Shown one piece after another: positions 8,071 to 17,152 of a stretch of DNA of 45,903 nt. The stretch is taken from the NCBI GenBank assembly GCA_002716485.1, contig PBBE01000020.1, positions 1 to 45,903 on the forward strand, written 5' to 3'. The translations under genes were made by a program, and so were the position numbers. The DNA comes from Actinomycetota bacterium. GTDB lineage: Bacteria > Margulisbacteria > Marinamargulisbacteria > GCA-2716485. The notes under the pieces are model-generated. The model was not told where the DNA came from. It worked only from the letters and a program-made list of their open reading frames with translations, and made no database searches. Numbering within the stretch: position 1 is the first letter of the stretch; each line of letters starts with the position of its first letter.

Positions 8071-8965
8071 ATCTCGCGCCTTTTTAGTCGCAATGTTGTT
8101 ATGGGTTGGCGCTTTTAGCCAGCCCATGGCAGATCAGATTCAGGTGGTGGCCATTACCCAGGATTTTGCCAGTATTGCCCAAGAGATTGGTGGTGACTTG
8201 GTTGAAGTGCAGCCTTTGATTAAAGGGAGCCGGAATCTTCATCATGTGACGCCTCGACCGTCCATGGTGATGAAGGTTAAACGGGCTGATTTACTGATTC
8301 GATTGGGAATGGGACAAGATTCTTGGATCGATGGCTTGATTCAGGTGGCACGTAATGCTCGGGTTTTTCCGGGTGAACATGGGTACTTGGATGCCTCGGT
8401 GCCGATTCGGAAATTGGAAATACCTGATCATGATCTGGATGGGAGCATGGGCGATGTCCATCAACATGGAAATCCTCATTATTGGTTGGATCCTTATAAT
8501 GGGGTTCTGATCGCTGCTCAGATTCGGGACCACTTGTCTCAACTATCACCCGAGAATCGATCGGAGTTTGAGGCGAATTACCAACGGTTTTCGACAGAGC
8601 TGGAACGAAAGGCTAAGGTTTGGAATGATCAGTTGTTAGCTGTTAAGAGTCAGATCTTTATTACCTATCATAAGGTGTGGTCTTACTTTTTTGAGGCCTT
8701 TAATTTGACCAGTATTGGTGAATTAGAGCCCTTGCCGGGGATTGCCCCTAGCATTCGTCATTTGAGTGCCCTTAAAGAGCAAGTCTCTGAGTTGCAAGGG
8801 CCCTTTGTGGTCTTAATGGCAGACTACTATCCAGCGCCTGCTGGTCGTGGCTTTGCCAAGCAGATTGATGCCCGATTTGTTAGTGCGGCTCCTCATGTTG
8901 GGGAAGGAGATATTGATCATTATTTTGACCTTTTTGATACCCTTGTTCAGGCTGTTCTAAAATGA
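8057..8965 (+). CDS. ZnuA-like metal ABC transporter substrate-binding protein
   Basis: A 302-aa periplasmic protein of the cluster A-I metal-binding family. I chose ATG 8057 because it gives an immediate signal peptide (SFNKSRAFLVAMLLWVGAF), whereas an upstream extension would not. Metal ligands are visible: HH at 62-63 in LHHVTPRPSM, H141 in HYWLDP, H205 in TYHKVW, and the Asp of ADYYPAPAG near the C-terminus. A short Asp/His-rich loop (DHDLDGSMGDVHQHG, 124-138) is like the zinc-collecting loop of ZnuA, although shorter. It delivers metal to the permease encoded just downstream, and the two genes overlap as ATGA. Zinc is favoured over manganese because of the loop and the HYWLDP motif. Confidence 0.8.
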   Translation: MSFNKSRAFLVAMLLWVGAFSQPMADQIQVVAITQDFASIAQEIGGDLVEVQPLIKGSRNLHHVTPRPSMVMKVKRADLLIRLGMGQDSWIDGLIQVARNARVFPGEHGYLDASVPIRKLEIPDHDLDGSMGDVHQHGNPHYWLDPYNGVLIAAQIRDHLSQLSPENRSEFEANYQRFSTELERKAKVWNDQLLAVKSQIFITYHKVWSYFFEAFNLTSIGELEPLPGIAPSIRHLSALKEQVSELQGPFVVLMADYYPAPAGRGFAKQIDARFVSAAPHVGEGDIDHYFDLFDTLVQAVLK

Positions 8966-9735
8966 TTGGGATGTTGATTTTTCCTTTCTTAGTTTGTGTG
9001 GCATTGGTCTTGGTTCACGCCTATTTTGGGGCCTTTGTCTTGCGGCGAGGGATTATCTTTATTGACCTAGCGTTGGCCCAATGGGCCGCGCTAGGGTATA
9101 TTGCCGGTTATTTGATGGGCGTTCATGAGCCGTTGTTATTGTTTTTGATTGGGTTTGGGTTTACGGTGCTGGCATCTTTGGTGCTGACCTTATTAAAGCC
9201 CATTTATCAGGAAAATAACTTGCAAGAGGCGGTGATTGGGGTGACCTATATTACCGCTACAGCATTAAGTATTGCCATGGTTTCCATGGCGGGGCTTGAA
9301 GGGCATCATATCCAAGAAATGTTGACGGGTCATTTGCTTTTTGTTCAACCTTCGGAGGTGTGGATGGCGGTTGGGTTATATGCATTGATTGGGTGTGTGT
9401 TACTTAAATTACATCCTTATTTTATACAACCACAAGGTCAAAAATGGGACTTTGTTTTTTATGTCTTGTTTGGATTGGTAGTGACTTCTTCAGTAAAGAT
9501 GGTAGGGGTTTTATTGGTGTTTTCGTACTTGGTATTACCCATATTATCTGTGGTTCAAAGTTACGATTCATTTAGATCCCAAGTAAAAGTGGGCTGGGTG
9601 ATTGGGGTGCTTAGTTCTATGTTGGGATTGTGGGTTTCATTTTTTCTAGATGTGCCGCCTAGTGTTGCTGTTATTTTGGTCTTGGTCTTAGCTTGGGTCT
9701 GTTCTATGGGGTTACGCTTTTTATTTCGCACTTAA
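8962..9735 (+). CDS. ABC-3 family metal permease (ZnuB-like)
   Basis: A 257-aa inner-membrane protein with about seven to eight hydrophobic segments, the usual length for ZnuB/MntB permeases. It overlaps the binding-protein gene by 4 bp (ATGA). The conserved region before the last helices (VKMVGVLLVFSYLVLPIL) matches the family signature, including the SYLVLPI stretch that precedes the ATPase contact. No ZnuC-type ATPase gene follows; the next 248 bp are non-coding and then a phosphate porin begins. The ATPase must be encoded elsewhere or be shared with another transporter. Confidence 0.8.
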   Translation: MIGMLIFPFLVCVALVLVHAYFGAFVLRRGIIFIDLALAQWAALGYIAGYLMGVHEPLLLFLIGFGFTVLASLVLTLLKPIYQENNLQEAVIGVTYITATALSIAMVSMAGLEGHHIQEMLTGHLLFVQPSEVWMAVGLYALIGCVLLKLHPYFIQPQGQKWDFVFYVLFGLVVTSSVKMVGVLLVFSYLVLPILSVVQSYDSFRSQVKVGWVIGVLSSMLGLWVSFFLDVPPSVAVILVLVLAWVCSMGLRFLFRT

Positions 9736-9874
9736 TTATGACAGGGCATTAATATCGTTTTGGGTTGATTTGGGGATGAACTTGAAACGGATTGAATGGG
9801 TGGTGCTGAGCATTTATTAGTAGGTGCTTTTAGGTGCTGGATCTATTTTTTTATTAGTAATAATGCCAGCCGTT

Positions 9875-9916
9875 TTATTCAAGTTTTAATCAAACGTTAA
9901 TCATGTAATGTATGGT
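9875..9916 (+). promoter_or_regulatory. Triple Pho box and promoter of the phosphate operon
   Basis: Three 7-bp direct repeats occur at an exact 11-bp period: TTATTCA (9875-9881), TTAATCA (9886-9892) and TTAATCA (9897-9903). This is the architecture of PhoB binding sites (7-bp repeat plus 4-bp spacer). A -10-like TATGGT (9911-9916) lies 7 bp downstream, so the box replaces the -35 element. TATGAT at 9935-9940 is another possible -10. The site is 81 bp before the porin gene of an operon that encodes PhoB itself. Confidence 0.7.
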
Positions 9917-9983
9917 TCAAGAACATGCATTGGTTATGATAATGGTAATGATGAAGAAAATACTTGAATGAGGAGGAAGTCTG

Positions 9984-11075
9984 ATGAAAATTATACAAGG
10001 GTTAATGCTGATGCTGCTGTTACTGTTTAATGGGACCAGTCATATCTTGGCAGAGACTCTTGAGAATGAGCCGTTGTCGTTGCTGACATTGAAAGGAGAT
10101 TTTCGGCTTCGATATCAATCTGAAAAGAATTCGGAAGGTGTTCACCGAATTCGGAACCGAAGTCGAATTCGATTGGGAGGGTTACGTGTTCTTTGTTCTC
10201 AAAGTAAGGTTAAGTTTGGATTGGCTACGGGTGGGGCGGACCCAAGGTCAACCAATCAAACCTTTCAAGACTCGTTTCAAACGCCAGATATTCGACTGGA
10301 CTATGCCTTTTTTTCTCACGCTTTTTCGAGCAGAATGGAGGTTTTTGGTGGTAAGATGAAGAACCCGTTATGGCGGCCATCCGATTTGTTATGGGACTCG
10401 GATATTAATCCGGAAGGGCTGGGGATTCGGGTTTATCATCAAGCGCGTCAGATTAAATATGCAATTACAGGTGGATACTTTGTCTTAGATGAGCTTAAGT
10501 CTAGTGCCAAGGACCCTTACTTGTTGGTGATTCAACCTCGTGCGGATTGGATGCTTGGTGATTCGCTACAAGGACGTGTGGCTCTTGGGCTTTATTTAAG
10601 TCGCTATTTGAAAGGGGTTAGCTTGGATCATTCTGCGGATACCAATTCGGGTGCATCTTCAGGATTAGAAAATGAGTTTTCATCGATGGTGTATAGTGCT
10701 CAAGTTGATTTTAAAGGGCGATGGGGGGTGCCTTTGATGAGGGCCTTTGGAGAAATGGTGATCAATAATCATTTACAGCGGGATCATCAAGGGCTTATTG
10801 TTGGGGTTCAGGTTGGAGATCAGAAAGTGAATCGAATTGGGAAATGGCAATCAAAAGTGAGTTATCGACGTCTTGAAGCCGATGCCTGGTTAGATACGTT
10901 TCCAGATTCAGATTCTTATGGAGGGGCCACGAATGTGGCAGGGCTTGAATGGGGGCTTAATTATGGCTTTTCAGATACTATGGTCCTAGGGATTGACTAT
11001 TATAGTATGGATAAAATTGAGGGTGAGAAAGATCCACAGGTCTTAGTGCAGGTGGATTTGAATGTTAAATTTTAG
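9984..11075 (+). CDS. Outer-membrane porin, probably phosphate-selective (Porin_5-like)
   Basis: A 363-aa beta-barrel protein with a signal peptide (KIIQGLMLMLLLLFNGTS, cleavage near LAE). The early part LKGDFRLRYQSE and the stretch FGLATGGADPRSTNQTF are typical of the putative-porin family (Porin_5). The end VQVDLNVKF is a classical terminal beta strand with a C-terminal Phe, as BAM recognition needs. It is the first gene after the Pho box and lies 34 bp ahead of pstS, so it should admit phosphate to the periplasm under starvation. A strong GAGGAGG site precedes the ATG. Ion selectivity is inferred from position, although the several Arg-rich segments (HRIRNRSRIRLGG) fit an anion channel. 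Confidence 0.7.
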   Translation: MKIIQGLMLMLLLLFNGTSHILAETLENEPLSLLTLKGDFRLRYQSEKNSEGVHRIRNRSRIRLGGLRVLCSQSKVKFGLATGGADPRSTNQTFQDSFQTPDIRLDYAFFSHAFSSRMEVFGGKMKNPLWRPSDLLWDSDINPEGLGIRVYHQARQIKYAITGGYFVLDELKSSAKDPYLLVIQPRADWMLGDSLQGRVALGLYLSRYLKGVSLDHSADTNSGASSGLENEFSSMVYSAQVDFKGRWGVPLMRAFGEMVINNHLQRDHQGLIVGVQVGDQKVNRIGKWQSKVSYRRLEADAWLDTFPDSDSYGGATNVAGLEWGLNYGFSDTMVLGIDYYSMDKIEGEKDPQVLVQVDLNVKF

Positions 11076-11109
11076 AAGTAAAAATAAATGACGAATAAAG
11101 GAGAAAAAA

Positions 11110-12174
11110 ATGAGTGATCGACCTGTTAAAAGCATCATTAAATGGATCGGAATGTTAACTGTGCTATTGGGGTGTTTAGTAGGATGCGAGGATGGGGAGA
11201 AGGTGACGGAGCTGCAAGGGGCTGGTGCAACTTTTCCTTATCCATTGTATTCAAAAATGTTTGATGAATATCATCAAGAGTTTGGGCCTAGAATTAACTA
11301 TCAGTCGATTGGGTCGGGAGGGGGGATCCGTCAGTTGAAAAATCAAACCGTAGATTTTGGGGCAACAGATGCGTTTATGAGTGACCAGGCACTTCAAAAA
11401 TCTGACAATGATATTTTACATATCCCTGTTTGTTTGGGGGCGGTGGTTCTTTCGTATCATTTGCCAGGTGTTTCTCAACTTAAATTGAGCCCTTCGGTGC
11501 TTGCTGACATTTTTTTGGGAACGATTACCCATTGGAATCATTCTCGTATCCAAGATATTAATCCAGACGTGAGCTTGCCAGAGCTTCGGATTGTGAGTGT
11601 TCACCGTTCTGATGGGAGTGGGACCACTTTTATTTTTACGGACTATTTGTCGAAGGTGAGCCCGTCTTGGTTATCTAAAGTGGGGAGAGGAAAATCAATT
11701 AATTGGCCGGATGGCTTGGGCGGGAAAGGAAACGCAGGTGTCGCCGGGATTGTTCAGCAGACTCCGGGTGCGATTGGCTATATTGGTCATATTTATGCCG
11801 AGCAAAATAAGATGCCTTTGGCCAGTATTAGAAATAAAAGTGGGCATTATATTCTTCCGTCACTTGAATCGGTATCTCAGGCAGCCAATACAACGATTCC
11901 TGATGATACACGTGCTTCGATTACAGATACATCGGCTAAATTTGGGTACCCGATTAGTGGCTTTACCTGGATATTGAGCTATAAAGAACAGAAGTTTAAC
12001 TCGCGATCTATTGAGCAGGCAAAAGCGACTAAAATGCTACTTAAGTGGATGATTGGTGATGGTCAGCGATTTGTGGGACCACTCTTATATGCCCCTTTAT
12101 CTGAGCCAGTGGCAAAGCAAGCACAGGCCATTATTGAGTCGATGACCTATTCAGGAGAGGCCATATCAATTTGA
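11110..12174 (+). CDS. pstS: Phosphate ABC transporter substrate-binding lipoprotein PstS
   Basis: A 354-aa protein with a lipoprotein signal ending at LVGC (Cys26), so it is anchored by lipid. GAGATFPYPLYSKMF is the PstS signature. The ligand-binding segments SIGSGGGIRQL, FGATDAFM and HRSDGSGTTFIFTDYL contribute Ser, Asp, Arg and Thr residues that hold phosphate in PstS structures. It captures phosphate for PstCAB. It shares the TTGA overlap with pstC and follows the porin gene in the Pho operon. Length is normal. Confidence 0.95.
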   Translation: MSDRPVKSIIKWIGMLTVLLGCLVGCEDGEKVTELQGAGATFPYPLYSKMFDEYHQEFGPRINYQSIGSGGGIRQLKNQTVDFGATDAFMSDQALQKSDNDILHIPVCLGAVVLSYHLPGVSQLKLSPSVLADIFLGTITHWNHSRIQDINPDVSLPELRIVSVHRSDGSGTTFIFTDYLSKVSPSWLSKVGRGKSINWPDGLGGKGNAGVAGIVQQTPGAIGYIGHIYAEQNKMPLASIRNKSGHYILPSLESVSQAANTTIPDDTRASITDTSAKFGYPISGFTWILSYKEQKFNSRSIEQAKATKMLLKWMIGDGQRFVGPLLYAPLSEPVAKQAQAIIESMTYSGEAISI

Positions 12175-13073
12175 GTAACGGTAGTCGTCCGATTCTTTTT
12201 GTTGAGCTTAAGGAGCGTCTTTTTAAGAAGCTCCTGCTCGTGTCTGGTTTGCTTGCGATTGGCTTGCTTTTAGGGATCTTTTTTACATTACTAATGGAGT
12301 CGATGCTTTCTATTCGTGAAACAGGGGTCTCGTTTCTTTATCAAAGTATTTGGGACCCGGTTAGAGAGACCTTTGGTGCCTGGCCGTTTTTGTTAGGGAC
12401 GATGATCACCTCCGTATTGGCGCTTATTATTTCGGTCCCGTTTTCTTTTGCCTTATCTTTGTTTTTGGGGGAATATTTAAAAGAGGGCGCTTTTCGATCG
12501 GTTTTTAATGGGATGTTGGATTTATTGGCAGGGATCCCGTCTATTATTTATGGGTTTTGGGGCTTGTTTGTCTTAGTGCCAATGGTGCGGGACTTTGAGA
12601 ATTCTATCGGGGTCTTGGCCCATGGGGTGGGGATTTTTAGTTCCTCGATAGTATTGGCCTTAATGATTATTCCCTATTCAGCGTCTATTAGTCGTGAAGT
12701 GATTAGCTTGGTGCCTCAGGATTTAAAAGAAGCGGCCTTATCATTAGGGGCCACACCTTGGGAGGTGATTCAAAAGGTGATTTTGCCTTATGCAAAGTCA
12801 GGGATGTTTGCAGGGGTCTTGATGTCTTTTGGTCGTGCAATTAGTGAGACAATGGCAGTGACTATGTTAATTGGTAATTCTAATAAGATTCCGACGTCTC
12901 TGTTTAGTCCTGCGAATACTTTGGCTAGTGTTATTGCCAATGAGTTTGCTGAAGCTTCCGAGGCCTTGTACTTGTCGAGTCTTGTGGAGTTGGCACTAAT
13001 TCTTTTTTTTGTTACTGCTATTTTTAGTTTATTGGGTCGATATATTATTAAGAAATGGATGCCAGTTCAATGA
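12171..13073 (+). CDS. pstC: Phosphate ABC transporter permease PstC
   Basis: A 300-aa inner-membrane permease with six hydrophobic segments. The cytoplasmic EAA loop (EAALSLGATPWEVIQKVILP) contacts PstB. The start is a TTG that overlaps the pstS stop codon (TTGA). An AGGAGAGG ribosome binding site lies about 10 bp upstream, and no ATG gives a full first membrane helix. GIPSIIYGFWG is a typical PstC stretch. It pairs with PstA to form the membrane channel. Confidence 0.93.
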   Translation: MSNGSRPILFVELKERLFKKLLLVSGLLAIGLLLGIFFTLLMESMLSIRETGVSFLYQSIWDPVRETFGAWPFLLGTMITSVLALIISVPFSFALSLFLGEYLKEGAFRSVFNGMLDLLAGIPSIIYGFWGLFVLVPMVRDFENSIGVLAHGVGIFSSSIVLALMIIPYSASISREVISLVPQDLKEAALSLGATPWEVIQKVILPYAKSGMFAGVLMSFGRAISETMAVTMLIGNSNKIPTSLFSPANTLASVIANEFAEASEALYLSSLVELALILFFVTAIFSLLGRYIIKKWMPVQ

Positions 13074-13906
13074 ATGCTGCTCGCTCTGTTCAAGTTCGTT
13101 TAATTTTGGATCGCTTTTTTAAAGGGATCATGGCGGCGTTGTCGGTACTATTGATGTTGCCGTTGTTATTTATTTTATATTATATTTTTAGCCAAGGGTT
13201 TTCAGCGTTAAGTTGGACCTTTTTTACTCAGTTACCTAAGCCGGTGGGTGAGCTTGGGGGTGGGGTATCTAATGCGATTGTTGGGACCTTGTTACTGGTG
13301 CTTATTTCGGCGCTTATTGCGGTTCCACTTGGGATTTTGATGGGGGTTTATTTATCTGAGACTCGTAAAGGAGTGATCCCGGAGATGGCTCGGCTTTGTA
13401 TTGATACCCTTCAGGGGATTCCTTCTATAGTGATGGGTATTATTGCTTATGCCTGGATAGTCATGCCCTTAGGGGCCTTTTCCTTGCTTTCAGGTGGGAT
13501 TGCCTTGGCGTTAATGATGTTGCCGATTGTGACCAAGTCCACGGAAGAGACCTTGAAATTAATTCCGGATTCTTTAAGAGAAGCGGCTTATGCATTGGGG
13601 GCGCCTTACTATACCACTATTTTGAAAGTGATTTTACCGTCAGGAAAAAGTGGCATCTTATCAGGGGCATTGATTGGGGTGGCACGGGTATCAGGGGAGA
13701 CGGCGCCGTTACTGTTTACGGCATTTGGTAATCCGTTTATGAATGTTAATATTTTCAAGTCGGTGAATTCATTGCCGTTATTAATTTTTAATTATGCAAC
13801 CAGTCCGTATAAGGACTGGCAAGATATTGCTTGGGGTGCGTCCTTGCTTTTGGTTCTATTTGTATTAATGTTGAGTATATTATCAAAGGTGGTGCTTAAA
13901 AAATGA
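13070..13906 (+). CDS. pstA: Phosphate ABC transporter permease PstA
   Basis: A 278-aa permease with six membrane segments and an EAA loop (EAAYALGAPYYTTILKVILP). LQGIPSIVMGIIAYAW matches PstA. I chose the ATG at 13070, which overlaps the pstC stop as ATGA like most junctions in this operon. An in-frame ATG at 13055 would add five residues. It forms the phosphate channel with PstC and overlaps pstB by 4 bp. Confidence 0.93.
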   Translation: MNAARSVQVRLILDRFFKGIMAALSVLLMLPLLFILYYIFSQGFSALSWTFFTQLPKPVGELGGGVSNAIVGTLLLVLISALIAVPLGILMGVYLSETRKGVIPEMARLCIDTLQGIPSIVMGIIAYAWIVMPLGAFSLLSGGIALALMMLPIVTKSTEETLKLIPDSLREAAYALGAPYYTTILKVILPSGKSGILSGALIGVARVSGETAPLLFTAFGNPFMNVNIFKSVNSLPLLIFNYATSPYKDWQDIAWGASLLLVLFVLMLSILSKVVLKK

Positions 13907-14667
13907 CAGTCAATACAAGCGTTTTAGATGTCCAGGGGTTTAACCTTCATATTAATGAACATCATATTCTTAAAGATATTAATCTTTCATTTTATAGAAA
14001 AAAGGTGACGGCAATTATGGGCCCATCGGGCTGTGGGAAGTCGACCTTGGTTCGCTCAATGAATCGGCTCAATGATTTGATTTCAGGGGTTCGTATGGAT
14101 GGCGGGATGTATTTATATAAAAAGAATTTATTGGAAATGAATCCGATTTTGGTTAGGCGTAAAGTGGGGATGGTTTTTCAGCGACCGAACCCGTTTCCCA
14201 CTATGAGTATCTATGATAATGTGCTGTCAGGGTATTATTTAAATGGGATTAAATTAACGAAGGCTGAGAAAGAAGAGATTGTTGTGGATTCTTTGGAAAA
14301 GGCAGCCCTTTGGGATGAAGTGAAGAACGGATTGCATCGAAAAGGGACTTTTTTATCAGGAGGCCAACAACAGCGGCTTTGTATTGCAAGGGCCTTGGCA
14401 ATGAAGCCTAAAATTTTATTATTAGATGAGCCGACATCGGCCTTAGACCCGAAGGCAACTACACGGATAGAGGAACTTATTATAGAATTAAAGAGCAAGG
14501 TTACTATTATTATGGTGACACATAATATTGGACAGGCATCTCGAATTTCAGATATGACGGCGTTTTTATATCTTGGAGAATTAATTGAGTATGACTGTAC
14601 AGATACTATTTTTACGACCCCTAAACATACGCGTACTGAAGAATATTTAACAAGGAAATTTGGATGA
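13903..14667 (+). CDS. pstB: Phosphate ABC transporter ATPase PstB
   Basis: A 254-aa ABC ATPase. Walker A is GPSGCGKST (40-48), the Q-loop is VFQRPNPFP, the signature is LSGGQQQRLC (151-160), and Walker B with catalytic Glu is ILLLDEPTSALD (E176). RPNPFPTMSIYDNV is a PstB-specific stretch. It powers PstCA, and with PhoU it reports phosphate status to PhoR. It overlaps pstA and phoB by ATGA. Confidence 0.95.
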   Translation: MTVNTSVLDVQGFNLHINEHHILKDINLSFYRKKVTAIMGPSGCGKSTLVRSMNRLNDLISGVRMDGGMYLYKKNLLEMNPILVRRKVGMVFQRPNPFPTMSIYDNVLSGYYLNGIKLTKAEKEEIVVDSLEKAALWDEVKNGLHRKGTFLSGGQQQRLCIARALAMKPKILLLDEPTSALDPKATTRIEELIIELKSKVTIIMVTHNIGQASRISDMTAFLYLGELIEYDCTDTIFTTPKHTRTEEYLTRKFG

Positions 14668-15353
14668 AAAAAAGAATTTGTGTGATTGAGGATGAAAAGG
14701 ATATTGTTCGCTTGCTTAGTTATAATTTGGGTAAGGAAGGATATGACGTCTTAAGTTATGAGTCTGGTGAAAATGCAGTTGAGTTTGTTAAGACAAATCG
14801 GCCAGATTTGGTTTTATTGGATATTATGATACCTGCTAAGGATGGGTTTGAGGTATGTAAGCAACTAAAAGCGGAGCCAGATACCCAGGCCATTCCGATT
14901 ATTATGTTGACGGCAAAAGCTGAAGAAGCGAATATTGTCACGGGGCTAGAGTTGGGTGCAGATGACTATATTACCAAGCCTTTTAGTGTAGCTGTATTAA
15001 TTGCAAGAGTCCGAACGGTATTAAGACGGCCCCTTAAAACGGTATCGGAATCGGAACCGGTTTTGTCCTTTAATCAGTTGAAAATATTTCCTGAACGCTA
15101 TGAGGAATATGTGAATTCTGAGCAGGTTTTGTTAAATCATACTGAATTTAAGTTGTTATGTTGCCTTGCCAGTCAACCTGGACGGGTGTTTTCTAGATAT
15201 CAAATTATTGATGCGATGCAAGGTGATAGTGAGTTTGTTACTAAGCGTTTGGTGGATGTGCTTTTGGTTTCAATTCGAAAAAAATTGGGCGTGGCGGCCA
15301 CGTATATTCATACGGTTCGTGGGGTAGGCTATAAATTTAAGGATGGCCCATGA
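14664..15353 (+). CDS. phoB: Phosphate regulon response regulator PhoB
   Basis: A 229-aa OmpR-family regulator. The receiver domain (1 to about 120) has acidic residues ED at 9-10, the phospho-acceptor D53 in LLDIMIP, and the conserved Lys of ITKPFS. The winged-helix DNA-binding domain (about 135-229) ends with HTVRGVGYKF. When phosphorylated by PhoR it should bind the Pho box at 9875-9903 and activate its own operon. It lies between pstB and phoR with 4-bp overlaps on both sides. Confidence 0.92.
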   Translation: MKKRICVIEDEKDIVRLLSYNLGKEGYDVLSYESGENAVEFVKTNRPDLVLLDIMIPAKDGFEVCKQLKAEPDTQAIPIIMLTAKAEEANIVTGLELGADDYITKPFSVAVLIARVRTVLRRPLKTVSESEPVLSFNQLKIFPERYEEYVNSEQVLLNHTEFKLLCCLASQPGRVFSRYQIIDAMQGDSEFVTKRLVDVLLVSIRKKLGVAATYIHTVRGVGYKFKDGP

Positions 15354-17152
15354 AGGCAAAGAAACTTATTTGGCAATTATATCCTTCGTATTTGTTGGTA
15401 ATTTTTATTGCCTTAATTTTATTAGTGATATATAGCTCAAGTGCGTTTAAAACCTTTTATTTAGCTCAGACTAGTAATGACTTGCGGGCACGGACACTGT
15501 TGATGGAAACACAAGTGACGCCTTACTTTAAAAGTCGGGAGTTTTTGAAATTAAGGGCCCTTATTTCGGAGCAAGGTCAAAAGACGTCCACACGATTTAC
15601 GATGGTGGATCTTAAGGGTGAGGTGTTAGTCGATTCTGATGAGCGGCCTGAAAAAATGGATAATCATGCCCAGCGCCCTGAGATTGTACAGGCGCTTTCG
15701 GGTAACTGGGGAATGGCCACGCGGTATAGTCGGACTTTGCGGACAAGAATGCTTTATGTTGCCAAGGCCATTCAGTTGGATAATCAAATCGTGGGGGTGA
15801 TGCGAAGTTCGATTCCGATTAATGACTTAGATGAGACCTTGAATGGCTTGATGAAAAAAACAATACTGTGGGGGGTTTTGATTAGTATTTTTTCTGCGAT
15901 GGTTGGGTTTTTTGTTTCTCGAAAGATTAGTCAGCCTATTCAGGAGTTTGCGATGGGGGCCGATGAAATTTCAACAGGGAACTTTGAGTTTCAACTTCCG
16001 GTGCCTAATACCCAAGAGTTTAAACAATTAGCAGACGCATTTAATAATATGTCCTTTCAAATTAAAGATCGAATTCAAACGGTTTTGGATCATGTAAGTG
16101 AAAAAGAGACCATTTTATCCACGATGATAGAGGGCGTCATTACGGTTGATGTTGATGGGGCCATCACCACGATGAATCAATCGGCTAAAACGTATTTCTG
16201 TATTGAAAGTGATGATGTTAAGGGGCGTTCGGTTGGAGAAGTGGTCAGAAATACGGCGATTCAGACCATGATTCATCAGGCATTAGCCTCAAATGAATTG
16301 GTTCAAGAGGATATTGCGCTTCTTCATCCACAAAAATTGATTTTACATGGGCATGGCATGGCATTAAAAAATGCGAAACAGGAATGTGTGGGCGCCCTTA
16401 TTGTGTTACATGATATTACACGCATAAAACGATTGGAAAAGATGCGTCAAAACTTTGTTGCCAATGTTTCTCATGAGCTCAAAACACCCATTACCCTTAT
16501 TAAAGGCTTTTTAGAGACCTTATTTAGAAGTGATTTTGAGGATAAAAATGAAACCGAAGAGTTTTTGACCATTATTCAAGATCATACCATTCGACTCGAG
16601 TCGATTATTGATGATTTGTTGAGTTTATCTAAAATTGAACAAGAGCAGGAAAATAAATGGATTGAAACAGAGCGAGATTGTATGAATGAGGTGATTGAGC
16701 GAGCCATTGTGTTATGTCAGAAGAAGGCGCATCAGAAAGCGCTTAATATTAAATTTGAATCTGAATCTGGTAAAAAAGTAATGGCCAAAATGAATGTTTC
16801 TTTAATGGAGCAGGCGGTTATTAATTTGCTTGATAATGCGATTAAGTATAGCTCGGACAATGCTCAAATTGACGTATTGTTAGCCCAATCCTCGGGTGAG
16901 AATATTGTGTCAGTACGGGATCAAGGATGTGGGATTTCTCAGGAGCATATCCCCCATTTGTTTGAACGCTTTTATCGTGTTGATGCGGCGCGAAGTCGGG
17001 AATTGGGGGGAACGGGTCTTGGCTTGGCCATTGTTAAACATATTGCCGAATCTCATTCGGGAAGGGTGTCTGTGACTAGTGAAGAAAATAAAGGGAGTCA
17101 GTTTTCAATTTATATTCCAATGACTCATCATAAGGAGGAAAAAAATGTCTAG
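15350..17152 (+). CDS. phoR: Phosphate regulon sensor histidine kinase PhoR
   Basis: A 600-aa membrane histidine kinase. A first membrane helix near residues 10-30, an extracytoplasmic sensor region of about 135 residues and a second helix near 165-190 are followed by HAMP and a PAS domain (about 250-355). HisKA has the H-box VSHELKTPITLIKG. The HATPase domain has the N-box INLLDNAIKYS, G1 DQGCGIS and G2 GTGLGLAI. It is longer than E. coli PhoR (431 aa) because it has a real periplasmic domain, like Bacillus PhoR. It overlaps phoB by 4 bp and phoU by 8 bp. Confidence 0.9.
   Translation: MKAKKLIWQLYPSYLLVIFIALILLVIYSSSAFKTFYLAQTSNDLRARTLLMETQVTPYFKSREFLKLRALISEQGQKTSTRFTMVDLKGEVLVDSDERPEKMDNHAQRPEIVQALSGNWGMATRYSRTLRTRMLYVAKAIQLDNQIVGVMRSSIPINDLDETLNGLMKKTILWGVLISIFSAMVGFFVSRKISQPIQEFAMGADEISTGNFEFQLPVPNTQEFKQLADAFNNMSFQIKDRIQTVLDHVSEKETILSTMIEGVITVDVDGAITTMNQSAKTYFCIESDDVKGRSVGEVVRNTAIQTMIHQALASNELVQEDIALLHPQKLILHGHGMALKNAKQECVGALIVLHDITRIKRLEKMRQNFVANVSHELKTPITLIKGFLETLFRSDFEDKNETEEFLTIIQDHTIRLESIIDDLLSLSKIEQEQENKWIETERDCMNEVIERAIVLCQKKAHQKALNIKFESESGKKVMAKMNVSLMEQAVINLLDNAIKYSSDNAQIDVLLAQSSGENIVSVRDQGCGISQEHIPHLFERFYRVDAARSRELGGTGLGLAIVKHIAESHSGRVSVTSEENKGSQFSIYIPMTHHKEEKNV

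Noticed and set aside
8277-8549. Two overlapping minus-strand ORFs inside the ZnuA-like gene
   Set aside because: They are long only because the plus-strand codons avoid stops on the other strand.
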